Assembly: GCA_003342895.1 (NCBI GenBank)
Contig: PTFA01000038.1
Location: forward strand, 186,001 to 250,000
DNA: 64,000 nucleotides
Origin: Casuarius casuarius
Lineage: Eukaryota; Chordata; Aves; Casuariiformes; Casuariidae
Direction: 5' to 3'
Shown here piece after piece: positions 13,651 through 26,481 of the stretch. The notes beneath the pieces were generated by a model that saw only the letters and a program-made list of their open reading frames with translations, was not told the origin of the DNA and did no database searches. Every line of letters begins with the position of its first letter. Within the stretch, counting starts at the first letter, position 1. A program made the position numbers and the translations under genes.

Positions 13651-16600
13651 TTCAGCCAGAAGGACCTCTACCTCATTCACACACCAGAGCACCAAAGACA
13701 TGAAAGGTCCTGAAAATTATGAACTGCATGCAACCTATTGAGCTGCAGGCATAGAAGTTCACTTACCCAAACAAACAAGGGCTCATTTCTTCCCTAGAAA
13801 GGACTGGATCCCACACAAACTCCCCTGTTCACTGTCCTTTCACTGCTCTTGGTAAATCTAATCTCATGCTTCTCCCACATTGTAAAATCACAAAATGGAT
13901 CTTGGGGAGGTCTGAAACTGTCAAATGTGGATTTTTCAGTTAGGTCTAGGCTGCTTGGGTGTTTTTTAAACTGTAAGGTAATCGACAGGTGTTTTCCCTT
14001 AAAAATAGCTGCTTCCCTATCTTTTCCAAACACCAAAAGACTGAGTGGTAAAATAAACTATGACATGCATTTATATTACAACACTGTAAACACTGAGTGA
14101 AAATTGCTCACACACATAATTTTCTCCTTGCTGTGTGTCTTCTAGTTGTTCTCAAGTAGGGGGAAATTACTTATGAAAAGCCAGCTTATCCAGAATAAAA
14201 ATATATTGACATCAAGAACTGAGTGTGCCCTGTGTGACTGGATCTTCTATGTGAACTTGTAATTGCTTTAGCCACTGGACGAGCCATATTTTCATAAAAA
14301 GCATTTTTTCATCAGCCAGACAGCATGAGATTGTAAAAGAAGAGTAGGTACATTTCTGGGGAACTTTAGATTAAAGATTGGCTCAGAGTCACAAAATGGT
14401 GTCAGTTAAAGAAAATGGGTTGAAGGTGGAGAACCCACTATTCTACCCACAGTTCACATATCGGCACAGCATTGCTTTCTTTCTGCATGTTCTGCTTGAT
14501 TGAAAGAGTTCAGAAGTAAAGCAACAGATCAGAATCAGGGTTATTTTACAGTAAACGATTTAGCTGGTCAAGGATACAGACAAAATGATTAATACATATG
14601 AATACCTTGATGATTATTTCTATTATACATCTCTCAATAAAAAGTTGTCTCTTTGCATAAAGACAGTCCTCCTACAGCTTGGTTTTCAGTAAGTGTTAAC
14701 CAAACAAAAAATTTTTCAGTGTTAGTATGTTCATTTAAGATTATTTATCACAATGAAGTGTATAAATATTTAAGAGAGAGTGTTTATCCTGTCCTTCCAG
14801 CAATATGAAGTAATCCACATGAAAATGGGCCAGCAAATAATGTCTGAAAGGCAGGTAACGTCATGGCTACAGAGGTCGAAGGTCAACAGTCAGTTTCCAG
14901 ATTCCTGTCTGATGTGAGGTACATCCTTCTGGCCGCAATAAAGCAATGTGCTCACATGCATACTTATATCACATGTCTAATGAATTAAGCATGTCTGGAA
15001 GCTCTTTGATGAATCAGTTCCCACGGGCTTTAGCTTCCCATTTGTCACACGCACTTTCTGTTCTATGCAAACTCTGTAGAGCAGGAATTGTGTGGATATG
15101 GGTGCACAAAAAAGTCATCATGAGGCTAAGTAGAGTGTGACCTGTAGTAACACCGCATATACATGCTCTTACCCTGCAGCAAATATTAGATAACTTTCTC
15201 CTTTGTGAAACAAGGATGAACACATTTGTTTGCCCTACAGGGGAAGCGCATATATGGGTGGAGCTACTAGGCAGCAGCAGATGGCATGTTGCACTGTGAT
15301 TCACTCTTTCCATCGGTATGGTAAAGAGAGGTCCTGATCTTTATTATAGCCCCTAGGTACTACTGTAATATAACATACATATAAAAGAGTACATTTCACA
15401 GTGAAATATTATCCTGCAAAGGCAGGAAGAATGAGCACAGAATTGTTATAGGTTTAAAAAATTGATAAAAATGGTCTGCCAATGGACCAAAGCAGGAACA
15501 TTCTTGGAATTTGACTTGCAACCAGACATATAGTTGCAGAAGCAAAACAAAGTTGACAATGGATATATTGAGCATAGTATAGGACATAATAATGATAACA
15601 ACATACTGCATAATTCTTCAAAGATCCTTGGAAGACTGAAAAATTAGGTTCCTCAGATAAGCAAGTTGTTTATTCATGTTAGGTATAGTAGTTCTCCAAA
15701 TGCTGAAGCTAGACACTCCGCACAGGAAATTCATGGCAGAGCCATGAACAGAAAAGGGGAATTGTATCCACTGATCCTTTAACTTGTCTGATCAACCCTT
15801 CCTCTCACACAAAGTTTAAACAAGCCAAAATTTTTCTCCCATAAAACATGCCAAGTGCAATTCTGTTTCATTTATTATGGGAAGGGTATTTTTAGAGATG
15901 AAATAGGTATATTGGACGGCTATCAAAATGATCTGTTGTTTGTGTTTTTTCCAAGGGAAACAATAGCACGAAAGATGAAGGAAATTTAACTTCCCTGGTT
16001 TAGAAAAATGGTACCACAGGAATCCAGAGTAAGTGTGCAAGGGAACATAGCTTTAATCACATGATTCCCCCTAGTATGAATTTTATTAATTGGTAGAAGA
16101 TTTCAGAGAACTACATATGGAAACTAAGAACCGACATATTCAGTGTGAAAAGGCCTAGATTGAGAAGGAAACAAACTGTAAATTATTCCATTTAATAAAA
16201 AGGCGCTGGCTTTTGAAAAAATAACTGCTAAGCTTAGAAATGGAAAAGAGCACAAATCATTTCGAAATGGGGCTGCACACATCTCTGGAAGAGAAAGAAC
16301 TATAGCAGCATAGTTATAAAGAGTTGTGGGATCACAATAAGGAGACATGGGTTGACTTATTTTCCTAGGTTTATAAGTGGCCAACTTTAACAGCCTCCTC
16401 TTGACCCTTTAAGTTGCTCTTTACTCCCCCCCCCCCCCCAAGATAAAGCCACTGTTTTCTTTACTCTCACAGAAACACTTCGGAGAAAAAAGTGAAAAGG
16501 TACCAGATGTCCAATGCTGACTGAAGAATTACATTTGTGATCTGCTGTCAATAAGTGATGAAGTATCCCTGCACAAGCTGACCAAAGGGATTGGTGTTTT

Positions 16601-17560
16601 GATTGTAATGGTCAGCACATTTGTGAGTAACACAATGAGTCTGTGTTTCAGATGAGGTTCTATTTAGCTTCTGCGGATAGCTTGAAAATAGCAATACATG
16701 CTTCTTCTACAAAGGAATTTGAGTTAAGGCAATTGCTCATTCAGTATGTTCTTAGCTTGAATGGGTTCTAGTAAGGATGGTTTTATTGAATAAAGTTACT
16801 GCAAATATTCAGAAAAATATGGCAATGAAAACTGACAGTGTGCCTGGTTGGTTAGAGGCCGAAATGTAAAGCCTTTTCACTGAATGGATCAGGAACAGCC
16901 ACATCCCAATAGAGCAACAGTTTTGCAGTGGGGAAGGTGCCAAGTGTCAGAGATGATGAGACAGCATCCAGCAGAGAAAGCTTGCACTGTGGTTCTAGTA
17001 TACTTCGTAACTTCAGCGAGACAGTAGGGTTACACAGTGCTCCAATCTCATATGCAAAGAAGTGAAGTCCACGTGGGAGCTTGCAGCCTGCCTATTAGCT
17101 CTGTCTCTCCCTGATATATGGAAAATATCTTGTGGCTCTTAACCACATGAAGCTTTGAGTATGCATTTTGCACATTTGGGAAGATTAGTCCCCTGAGCTA
17201 GTATAATAATGCCACTATTTTTTAATTCTTCACTGGTTGTAAAAAAAAAGAAGTTACAATTGTTAGTGACCAGCACTCCTTCCTGTACCAGAAGCAACAA
17301 CACGTTCTGAGCAACTTCCTCAGGAATTCTCATTCCTCTTTGGCGATTTGTTATCGGTTCTACCAGTGATGATCATCTGTGCTTGGATTATGATAAACTC
17401 ATTAGCAAAATCTACAAAGCAGTGCAAAACTCTGCATTTCCTGGCTGTGCAGGCCTACGGTTTTACTGATTTAGAGTAAATGCACAGTAGACGTAGCTGA
17501 TATTTGGAATTTCCGTTTGCAAGAAAAATCAGTAACAATGTGAAAATTACGGAGTCAGAT
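13651..17560 (-). other. MINDY4 intron 13, unassigned segment
   Basis: This is ordinary AT-rich intron. It contains a run of 13 C at about 16425-16438. No gene or recognisable repeat was seen; frames are short and compositionally noncoding. Confidence 0.6.
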
Positions 17561-17569
17561 CAAAAGTCA

Positions 17570-19250
17570 GCCTACCCCAGCATCCAGTCAGCAGCAGATG
17601 CTAGTAACACATATCAAGGCACAACACAAGCATGGGGCACATACAGGCTGCACCTAGACCGGTGGGTTTAAGGCTACTCATGGATGGATCTTCCAGTCTT
17701 TTGTCCACACCTATCTGAACCTCCTCCTACTTTTGGCCACCACAGCTTCTAGTACTGAAAGTTACTTGTGCTGTGGAAAAAAAAAGTACTACATTTTGTC
17801 AAAATTGAAGCTTGATAATTTCTGTGACTGCTCCCAGGTTTTTAAACTCAGAGAGAGTGAATAATCATTCCTTATTGAACTCTGCCATGCATATATGAAT
17901 TTTATCACATCCAAGCTGTCCCTCTTCAGTGCTGAAGAGGAAAGATTTAATCTGTCCTCAAATGGAAACTATTCCATACTATGGGCAATCTTTGTTTTTT
18001 CCTTCCAGTGTTTTCTAGTTCTAGAGTATCTTTACTGATCTGGGAAGACAAGGCTACATGCAAGATAAAGACATGAAAAAATCACATACTTATACAAAGA
18101 CTTTACCATGTTTTTCTTCTATTCTCACTTCTTAACTCTGTTATTCCTAACACATTATTTCTGTTTTGACTGTTTTTGAAAACTGAACTGAGACTTACCA
18201 GTAATGGTGCCAGAATTTCTTCCTTTTCTGATAATAGTTGATTTAAAGGCCGTAACTAGGTAAGCATAGTTGGGACTGTTTTTTTTCAGCATGTATAACA
18301 CTTTACATGATTAATGCTGAATTTCATCTCCCTTTGTATTGACCAATCACTTTAAGACAATTCATCTGACTACATGATGTCTACAATGCACAACCTATAT
18401 CTGAGTAGGTCATTTAGACTTTATTTATATACTGTGGAGATAACTAAGCATTTCAGGAAATGATTTATCTCATTCTAAGGTAAACATTCAAAATAAGTCA
18501 AATGAATCATGATCTTTTTCCCTTTGTTTAGCATAGAGAGAGCCCAGATGCGAATATTTGCGTAGTAATTAAATTTAAGGAAGAGGAATCATTACATGCA
18601 AGATGGTAGCCATCTAAGAGTTAGGTGTCTGCTCTAAGCGAGTCATTCTCTCTCCCTCCAAAGCTAAGGAAAAAGATAGGCATGCCCCCATAGCAAGTCA
18701 TCACACCTTTCCTGACATTTATTTTTTGATGGAATGACTTTCCTAAAGAAGCTTATCTCTTTTCACCAACTACAGATGGAGCTGGGGAGACTGAGACTGG
18801 ATATAGCTTCTAGATCGCTAAATACAGATGAGATTATTCCATTGTTAGCACTGTGAGATCTTTCTGAACTGCTAGAAGTTAGTCATGGATTTAAGAAGGT
18901 GCTAAAAACTCTGGATCCCTCTGAACGGTACCAACTACTGCAGCTGTCAGTCCTTGGTCACAACTGCATGTCTTCCATCTATAAAGACTTGGGGAGCATT
19001 TGCCTACAGACCTGACTGTCCTAAGTAAGTCTGTATCACCTGCAAGCCTTGTGGTCTCATTATTCTTCGCTCCTTCTAGATCATTTCTGGATGGGGTGAA
19101 CTGTACAGGTCCCAGAACAGTGGTACATATCCCTCAATTAATAAACCTGACCATTTAGTCCACATTCAGTGTTCTATCCTTTAACCAGTAATTAATCCTT
19201 CCTCACCATATAAGATAATGTGTTACTATTTTCTTCTAATTTTGTCCTGA
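17570..19250 (-). mobile_element. old CR1 LINE, decayed, minus orientation
   Basis: The plus strand shows reverse-complement CR1 landmarks in order: GTCAGCCTACCCCAGCATCC, then the AATCTGTCCTCAAATGGAAA block near 17950, GCATAGTTGGGACTG near 18265, and GCTGAATTTCATCTCCCTTT near 18315. Further on are GTATCACCTGCAAGCCTTGT near 19030 and TCATTTCTGGATGG near 19080. The last follow as CCAGAACAGTGGTACATATCCC and AACCAGTAATTAATCC. All reading frames are broken. Internal insertions are likely because spacing is irregular. Confidence 0.75.
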
Positions 19251-21869
19251 AATGAAAGCTTAAGTCAAATACTGGAATTATTCATGGAATAGAAAATATT
19301 GGGGAAAAATATTCCTCATTAAAAGAAACATTTCAATATTCATAAATCAAAACATCAGTCTTCTCTTTGTCAAACCAAACATAAATGCTTTTTTCTGGTT
19401 TGGTTGGACATACTTTTGTATCTTGCACAATGTTCTGTTTTGTGATAATTCTAGTTCATGACTATTATGTCCCTACTCTTCAATTTTCTTACAAGAGATG
19501 TTAATAAAGTATTGGAGAGAGATTTACCAAGGAACCCCAGAGAGTTAGCACACGATGCAGAACTGACCTAGACTGAAGTATCTGAATAAGATTTGAGAAC
19601 CAAAATATGTCAACTTCTCAACTAAAATTAAATATTTTTCCTAGCTTTTTCAATAGAGTATGCACACAAAATCAGGAAAATTGAAACTTCCTTGAAATAT
19701 TCAATTTTTTTAGAAACTGATTTTCTTTTAAAAAACTTGGGCAAAAACATTCCCAGTGAGGTCTATTGCTGAATGAAAATTCCATTACTTAAAACAACTC
19801 CATTACTCTTCAAATATTCATCCAGAACTATGTCAGTTATGTAAATACTTACTTGCAATGCCTGCAATGCAACAGCCACTAAATGGTACGTATTTCTTGA
19901 TGATATGAGCCATGAGGTTATTTGTAATATCCTAAGAGAAGTATTATGACATAGGCATTTACTTATTATTTAAAATTACATAAACAAAATTTAGTTTGCA
20001 CTTTTAAAAAATAGTTATGCAAAGGTCTGAAGACACATTCCACTGCTTCTAGTGACAGAGAAAAATTCCTATTTCTCATTTGAAGAAAGGTCTGCTACTA
20101 ATGCAATGTACTATACGGTACTAAGCTAGAAGAGTAACATGACTTTAAAATGAAGTTCTGTGAAAAAGTCATGAATCTTTCTCCAAAGACAGCTACATTT
20201 TATAAACAGTTCTCCATTGTGGACCAGACCTGTAAAAACATTCAGATACTGAAAAATGTAAATGGGCATCGTAAGGAATTTTCATGCTCACTTTGAGACA
20301 GCTCCACCTGAATACAATCACAAATGCTAAATTGGCTCTGTCATAAACCATCTGTTAAGAATTGAAAGGTGATGAGAAAAATAACCTCCTTGCTCATATT
20401 ATTAAAGAATGCTTACCATTTAATGGCTAGTAAAGCAATGCAATCAACAGCAATTAGGAATATTGCTGCTTTTGATAACTCTGCTAAATGCCAAGTATAT
20501 TGTTTCTCACTCAAATACCTTTGCTACGCTGGACCTCCATGCCTTAAGTAGCTCAGAAAAACGAGAATAATGACAAATGCTTTAAAATTACCATTTAATT
20601 AGTGTCAGAGTGCAAAAAGGGAGTTAAGCGAGTGGCCTGCAGTGTTACTACAACACAAAGAAAGGAATGAACAAAAACAAAAGAAAAAAAATATTTGTAA
20701 ATGCTTTTAGGAAGCTCAATGGGTGAGCAACTGAATGTATACTTCAAATTTGGTTCTAGGTTGCTATTTATTTTCAAGACAATGTAGAGTGGCAAGAAAG
20801 AAAAGCACCATTTCACCTACTCAAATCAAACCCATGCTGCTTTTAAGTGCAGCTGCTCTCTTCATGACAGTTGTTACTGCAAGTTGGAAATACACTTGTC
20901 AAGGAACACCTTGACAGTTCTTTTTACTTGAGATAATTCTATAATTCTTCACAAAACTGGAACTGACAACAAGAAGAAAGTTTGTATATTCTGACCAGCT
21001 CTGAGATGCAGAGTAGCACAGAAATACATTCAAGATGTATAAAACCACAATTAACTGCAAATTTTTTTGGGCAAGCCTCAACTTGCTTTTAAAAGAGATT
21101 ACTTTAATGACTACACCTTTTAATTACAGTCCAGCATAACTATTACACTAATTATTAAACTCAGACAAGATTTATCAAGCTTTACTTATAATCATCTAAA
21201 AATTAGGTGCCTAATCCAAGTTATGCTAGCCTTTCTTTATCATTGTCACTGATGCAGAGAAAGGGGCACCCCCAGCAAATTATTCATCACACCCTAAAAC
21301 AGGTATCTAAGGTACATGACATAAGCAGCTCTCTAGATGGGTCTTGCTTTCAACTGACAATACAGGGAGCATAGACAACTATGTTAGACGTGATGTCTAA
21401 TGTTTAGATGGAGTTATTTATATCAGATAGAATAGAATGATTATTGCCATTTTAACAGCATAAAATAGTTATATATACATGTGTCTGTGTGTGCGCATGC
21501 ATACACATACATTTGCAGAGAGAGAGAGAGAGAATTATATGCATACTGCTACCATCACTGTTCAAAATGAAAACAAAGCAAAGCTGTTTAGGAGATCAGA
21601 AATTCTTCTACAGGAGATCAGAAAATCTTTGCTGGAGAACTAAGACCAAAAATGTTGTGTAGTGAAATGATGAAGAGGAAAATATTAAATATCTATGAAG
21701 TTAGGTTATTTTTGATTTTGGTATGGATAAACACTAGAACTGACAACCTCAGTAAAAAACAACACATTCTGCACTGTGGATGGATTCATTCTATGTCTAG
21801 TATTTTCTTTACAGAAGTCACTCAAGCCAGTATGTAGGAGGTATAAAGGAATATCAAATCTTGTTTATG
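19251..21869 (-). other. MINDY4 intron 13, unassigned segment
   Basis: This is AT-rich intron with a short (GA)n run at about 21520-21534 preceded by a TATATACATGTGTCTGTGTG alternating stretch. It holds a candidate pair of minus-strand exon-like segments (20308-20351 and 19853-19931), discussed under findings. No gene was recognised. Confidence 0.6.
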
Positions 21870-22539
21870 CTTGAATGATTTCCTGGTGGACTGCAGGCTG
21901 ACCATGAGCCAGCAATGCGTCCTTGTGACCAAGAAGGCCAGTAGTATCCTGGGCTGCATTAGGCAGAGCATTGCCCGCAGGTCGAGGGAGGTGATCCTCT
22001 CCATCTACTCAGCCCTGGTGAGGCCACATCTGGAGTGCTGTGTCCAGTGCTGGGCTCCCCAGGACAAGAGAGATATGGAGCTACTGGAGAAACTCCAGCG
22101 GAGGGCTGCTAATATGATCAAGGGACTGGAGCATCTCTCTTACGAGGAAAGGCTGAGAGAGCTGGGCCTGTTAAGCCTGGACAAGAGAAGACTGAGGGGA
22201 GATCTCATTAATGTGTATAAGTATCTGAAGGGAGGGTGTAGAGAGGATGGAGCTAGACTCTCAGCAGTGACCAGCGATAGGACAAGAGGCAGTGGGCACA
22301 AACTGAAGCACAGGAAGTTCCATCTAAACATGAGAAAAAACTTCTTTACTGGGAGGGTGACTGAGCACTGGAACAAGTTGCCCAGAGAGGTTGTAGAGTC
22401 TTCTTTCGTGGAGATATTCAAAAGCCGTCTGGACAAAATTCTTGGAAACATGCTCTAGGTGACCCTGCTTGAGCAGGGGGGTTGGACTAGATGATCTCCA
22501 GAGGTCCCTTCCAACCTCAACCCTTCTGTGATTCTGTGA
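21870..22539 (+). mobile_element. young, 5'-truncated CR1 LINE with intact 3' coding end
   Basis: This is the best preserved CR1 in the window. A 195-codon uninterrupted frame (21871-22458) reads the C-terminal part of the CR1 ORF2 protein, with blocks [80 protein letters not shown] and [10 protein letters not shown]. It is followed by the 3' UTR (CCTGCTTGAGCAGGGGGGTT) and the tail CCTTCCAACCTC. The copy ends in two tandem TTCTGTGA-type octamers at 22524-22539, the avian CR1 terminus. It begins abruptly in the RT C-terminal region, the usual 5' truncation. Confidence 0.96.
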
Positions 22540-22749
22540 CTAACAAATGGTTTTGCAGTAGCCAAGAACATATTAGTTTGATATTGCAGAAGAGAGACAA
22601 GAGTGGTGCATCTTTGTAGATTGCAGGATAGCAATGAGTCAAACAATTCTGCAGTGTATGTGGCAAAAAAGATACTCAGAAAAAGATCGAAAAGTATTAA
22701 TCATTGTATGACACCCTGGGGAGAAAAACATCTGAAAGATGGCAAATCA

Positions 22750-23095
22750 TTCTGGGACTGTCTTCAGTAAAGCTTCATTCAAATTCAGAGATGCAAAGAA
22801 AATCACCAGGGGATCAGCAAGTCTCTCATAAGAGGAAACTGAGGCAGTCTGGCTTTTATAGTTCTCATGAAGACTGAGTAGGTTTGCTCTCAAAATACAT
22901 CAGGGAGTGAATACATAGTCCACTTGCTCCCCTTCAGTTCAGGAAGGCAATAAGCTTATTGACAGAAGTTTCATAGGCAGAGATCCCTCTATACTTAGAT
23001 GGTTTCTAATACTCTTTCTGTATGCAACTGCTACGAGCCATTGGGTAGGTGGACCTTTGGTCTATCCCAGAGTGGCCATTCTTACGCTGTTAACA
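22750..23095 (+). mobile_element. old CR1 LINE 3' part, first copy
   Basis: Diverged CR1 3' sequence ends with the diagnostic old-CR1 tail around 23044-23092: GGTGGACCTTTGGTCTATCC then CAGAGTGGCCATTCTTACG. No open frame is preserved. Confidence 0.75.
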
Positions 23096-23395
23096 CCGGG
23101 AAGTGGACAAGTAAGTTGGGAAGATACTGGCACAACAACAAAAGAAACTTGAATTTAGTCATGATTAAATTCAGGCTAGAATTAAGAAGTTTTCTACCCA
23201 TCAAGAAATGAGGTTCCTAAACAGTTTTTCAAGAGCAGTGGCAAAAAATTTACCATTTTTAAAAATGGCAGGTGATAAGCTTTGGTGACTGTACAACATC
23301 ACTCCTCCAATAGGAGGAGACAAGAACAGATGATCTGGCTGATCCACTTTGTTCCTATCTTATGTTTATGTTCCTACGTTCATAACTCCCTCCAT
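23096..23395 (+). mobile_element. old CR1 LINE 3' part, second copy
   Basis: A second decayed CR1 3' end directly follows the first. The blocks GAATTAAGAAGTTTTCTACC and TTTCAAGAGCAGTGGCAAAA are followed by the tail GATCTGGCTGATCCACTTTG and TTCCTATCTTATGTTTATG. Two old tails in tandem indicate either nested insertion or a duplicated 3' end. Confidence 0.6.
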
Positions 23396-23623
23396 ATTGG
23401 TCACCCTTGACTAATTATACATTTATAGGCCAGTCTCGAACTCACAAAAAAAAAAAAAAGCCAAGATTGAACAAATCTAAGTACTAACTTCCCTATATTT
23501 ATCAGAGTAAGCATCAAGACTGATTTAAAAGACCAGAGAGTTCAGTACATCATGGCTGTCTTTTCACCTTCTCACAGCTTAGTCACTTTGCAGTTTATTA
23601 AAGAGGGATACAAAGACACTCAC

Positions 23624-23691
23624 AGATTGATAGATCTTGATAAGATGACAGACACAGTCAGAAGGATGCAACCACAGGGACCAATTTCAAA
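23624..23691 (-). CDS. MINDY4: MINDY4 coding exon 13
   Basis: The exon is 68 nt (22 codons plus 2 nt), with acceptor TTTCAG after a long pyrimidine run and donor GTGAGT. It reads FEIGPCGCILLTVSVILSRS then IN, plus CT of a Leu. It matches the conserved FEVGP.GCILLT.S.ILSRS buried strand-helix of the catalytic domain. A 20.8-kb intron follows. Confidence 0.93.
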
Positions 23692-23958
23692 CTGAAAAAA
23701 AAAAGATAGTATTTACTTTGCTTGCTCTGTACATTTTTTAGCCCAATCCTAAAGAAAGGCAAATCCAACTGAAAGCAGAATCATTCTCATTTATGCTAAA
23801 AGTGAATTTGTTGCTCTCTGTTTTAAAATGCAAGGCATGCCCATACAGTGTCTGAAACAATGTTCAGAAGACATCATACGAGACTGATAAATACAGAAAG
23901 ACTGGCAGCTAAACAATAACAAATTTAATATCTTCCCTATATACAGTATACACAGTAC

Positions 23959-24024
23959 CTGATGAATATTCCTCTGAAGAAATGCAATCAGATCTTCATA
24001 TCTTGTGGCACTATGTAGTATTAG
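23959..24024 (-). CDS. MINDY4: MINDY4 coding exon 12
   Basis: The exon has 22 codons, phase 0 to 0, with acceptor TTCCCAG and donor GTACTG. It reads LILHSATRYEDLIAFLQRNI then HQ. It matches the L.LHS.T.YEDL..FLQ..IHQ helix of MINDY4. It is separated from exon 13 by an intron of only 267 nt. Confidence 0.94.
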
Positions 24025-25440
24025 CTGGGAAGAAATGTAAGAAAAAATGCAACTGAAATGATAACAATTTGTTTTTATAATATGAAAGCTGATTTAAAGT
24101 AGCCACAATTTTGTATCTGACTGGTAAGATCTTGAACTAACATGAAATGGTATAAAAAACTAGTGAAATCTATCTTTTTTTGGCTCCTGTTACTTGGTAA
24201 AAAATTCTTTCTTAGCACTTCATACATTCTGAATATTTAAATGCTGCTTCTTGCCTTTCCTAAGTTTATTGTATGGCCACCTTGATTCAGTTTTAAGCAT
24301 TGTTTATGTGATGAAAAGCAATTATTAGAACAAACATAGGAACAATGCAGCTTTAGAAGATAGAGAAGGGGCAAGTAGCTCAGGAGTTTGTGCCCCCTGT
24401 GGTGAGCTGTCTACAGCAGGTAGGTATCAGAGCACTTCTCATCACACTCAGAGAATGCTCCCATGAATAAACCTATTTAACATAAAGTTCAGAAAAGTTC
24501 ACAGGACCAGGCCCTTACTTCAACACTCTTAGTCTATTTTACCATCTTTTGATTTTGAAAGGAATGATGGTCTTACAGATATGGCACAGGGAAAGGTCAC
24601 GTAATCGGGATTATAATCCTGGCTCTATCAGGAGTTTCCTTTACATCATGGATTTCCCTTTATTTTCACTGCGGCTATGCCCATATGACCTTTGATAAGC
24701 AGTACCTAGAGGCAGCATTACGGTGTTAATTAAACTCTGAAATGGCAAGCAGCTCAGAATTATGTTAGCATATTAATACAATAACGTATCTTGCCTCTTG
24801 GAAGAGCATATGATAGACAAAGTTTTGTGCCGTGTTCACCACATTTACAGAGCTTTTTGCTTCCAGTTGTTCCAAAACTGTCTGGTTCTGAAAAGCACTG
24901 TCTTGACACACCCATTCCTGCATTTAGGAGGCCAGTAATATTTCCTTAAACCACTAAAGCCTGTCTTATGGCATAAATGTTTACAAAGTCATCGGAAAGT
25001 TTCAGATGGAAATAAAGGCATAACTGGAAAGTATTTTGCCATTTGCAGTTACTGTGAAAAAAAAGGCAAAGAATACTGTATAAAGCACAAGAAGAAAACG
25101 ATGCTCGCTCATGGCTGTCCTGAGGAACTTGAAAGAATCCATTTTTACAACATATCAACAGAAGTGGGCACTGCTTATAAGCTTAAAAGTTAAAGGAAAT
25201 AAGGAGGACTTCAGAGAGCCCAACTGTCCACAGATACTGGAACAGTTCAGAGCCAGAAAGACTACAGGATTTTATTTCCTAATGGTTTTTGGATCACAAC
25301 TAAATAATTTGACATCAATGGTTTTAAAACACTATGACAGTAACATGGGATATATGGAAATCAGACTCATTGTACTAAAATAAGAAAAGTTACAAAAAAG
25401 ATATATGGAAAATATCACTTTGAGTTACAGAGAACCTTAC
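24025..25440 (-). other. MINDY4 intron 11
   Basis: This is an intron between exons 11 and 12. It contains a possible MIR-like SINE scrap (about 24575-24640: GGGATTATAATCCTGGCTCT). It also contains the 52-codon minus-strand open segment at 24765-24923 treated under findings. Otherwise nothing was recognised. Confidence 0.7.
24575..24640 (+). repeat. MIR-like SINE scrap (weak)
   Basis: The segment GTAATCGGGATTATAATCCT followed by GGCTCTATCAGGAG resembles the 'ggGTTcaAATCCTGGCTCTGcca' part of MIR/CORE-SINE heads. It is short and diverged. Confidence 0.3.
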
Positions 25441-25504
25441 AGTTTCTAAGATTCCATCTGCTTTGTATTTTCCTATGGGAGTGAACTGCTGTTTTCCTGA
25501 TGGC
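25441..25504 (-). CDS. MINDY4: MINDY4 coding exon 11
   Basis: The exon is 64 nt; its first base completes Leu. It then reads PSGKQQFTPIGKYKADGIL and ET, ending phase 0 before GTAAGG. The acceptor is TTTTTAG. The QQF.P.GKYKADG[IV]LET block is nearly invariant among MINDY4 orthologues. It joins directly to LILHS of exon 12. Confidence 0.94.
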
Positions 25505-26481
25505 CTAAAAAGGATATTCAAACAAAACCAAAGTTCATGTTAAAAGGACCAAAAGCACATTAAAGAGAAATCAACATGCTATATGAACTGGATGATGGAC
25601 CAAGGATTTTGTTCATTATTTTTAACTTAATTAAAAAAAAATCCACATAAAAAGTTCATGTTACAAATTAAAAAAAAAAATCAATGAAATATCTATCTAT
25701 GCTCTAATTCTCAGTCTATTTAATATGAATTATAAGTTTCTATATACAGAAAGAAGATAAATATAGGTTTAAGATGTTAATGCCACTTTTTATTGGAAAA
25801 GAGTATTAGAGCAATGAAATTAAAACAGAAGCAGAGGAACAGATGCACAATATCATTGCAGAAGAAACATTTCATAGATGGAAAACATTCAAAATATCAA
25901 TTGAAATGTCTTGGAATTTGCTGCTTTTATTTCAGGTTTGAAGAACCTGTACCTGGAAGTTTCTCTGTTATTTTTCAGCCATCTTAGCTGATCTAATAAA
26001 AGAAATGACCTCTTCTCACAAAACCTAACTCACTTAAAAATATAGTATTGGATTCAGTACAGCAAAACTTAGGTGTCTAAAAGTCAGATATTTTGTATAC
26101 AGGCAACCTAGCTGCAACCTTAGCATAAACTAAGAAACTAGTAGGCAGCTACAGCAAAATGAAATGAATCACAGCCATAACAGAATATCCTGCAATACAG
26201 AACTGCTAGCATAAAATGCCACTTCCAAATCAATATCTCTTGGCAGGCATTTTGGAGGAATTCTAGCCTCAATAAAGCCACAGGATTTTTCGCAGCAATT
26301 TTAGGGTTTGACTGTTCTGTCCTAGGAGAGTAGAAATGGCATTTTGCAATACTTCTTCCTAAACCATTTCAGACTGCATAAATACACCTTAAGAACCATT
26401 CATTTTGTGAGCTATGTACATATATAACAGACACAATCATGGGAGCATTGTACAATAACCAGAAGCTCTTCTCTTACTTAC
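25505..26481 (-). other. MINDY4 intron 10
   Basis: This is AT-rich intron with A runs (25631-25640 and 25670-25680). No gene and no recognised repeat was seen. Confidence 0.7.

Noticed and set aside
18190..18256. Minus-strand exon-like segment with GTAAGT donor and 19 open codons
   Set aside because: It lies within the decayed CR1 copy at 17570-19250; the neighbouring words (GCATAGTTGGGACTG, GCTGAATTTCATCTCC) are CR1.
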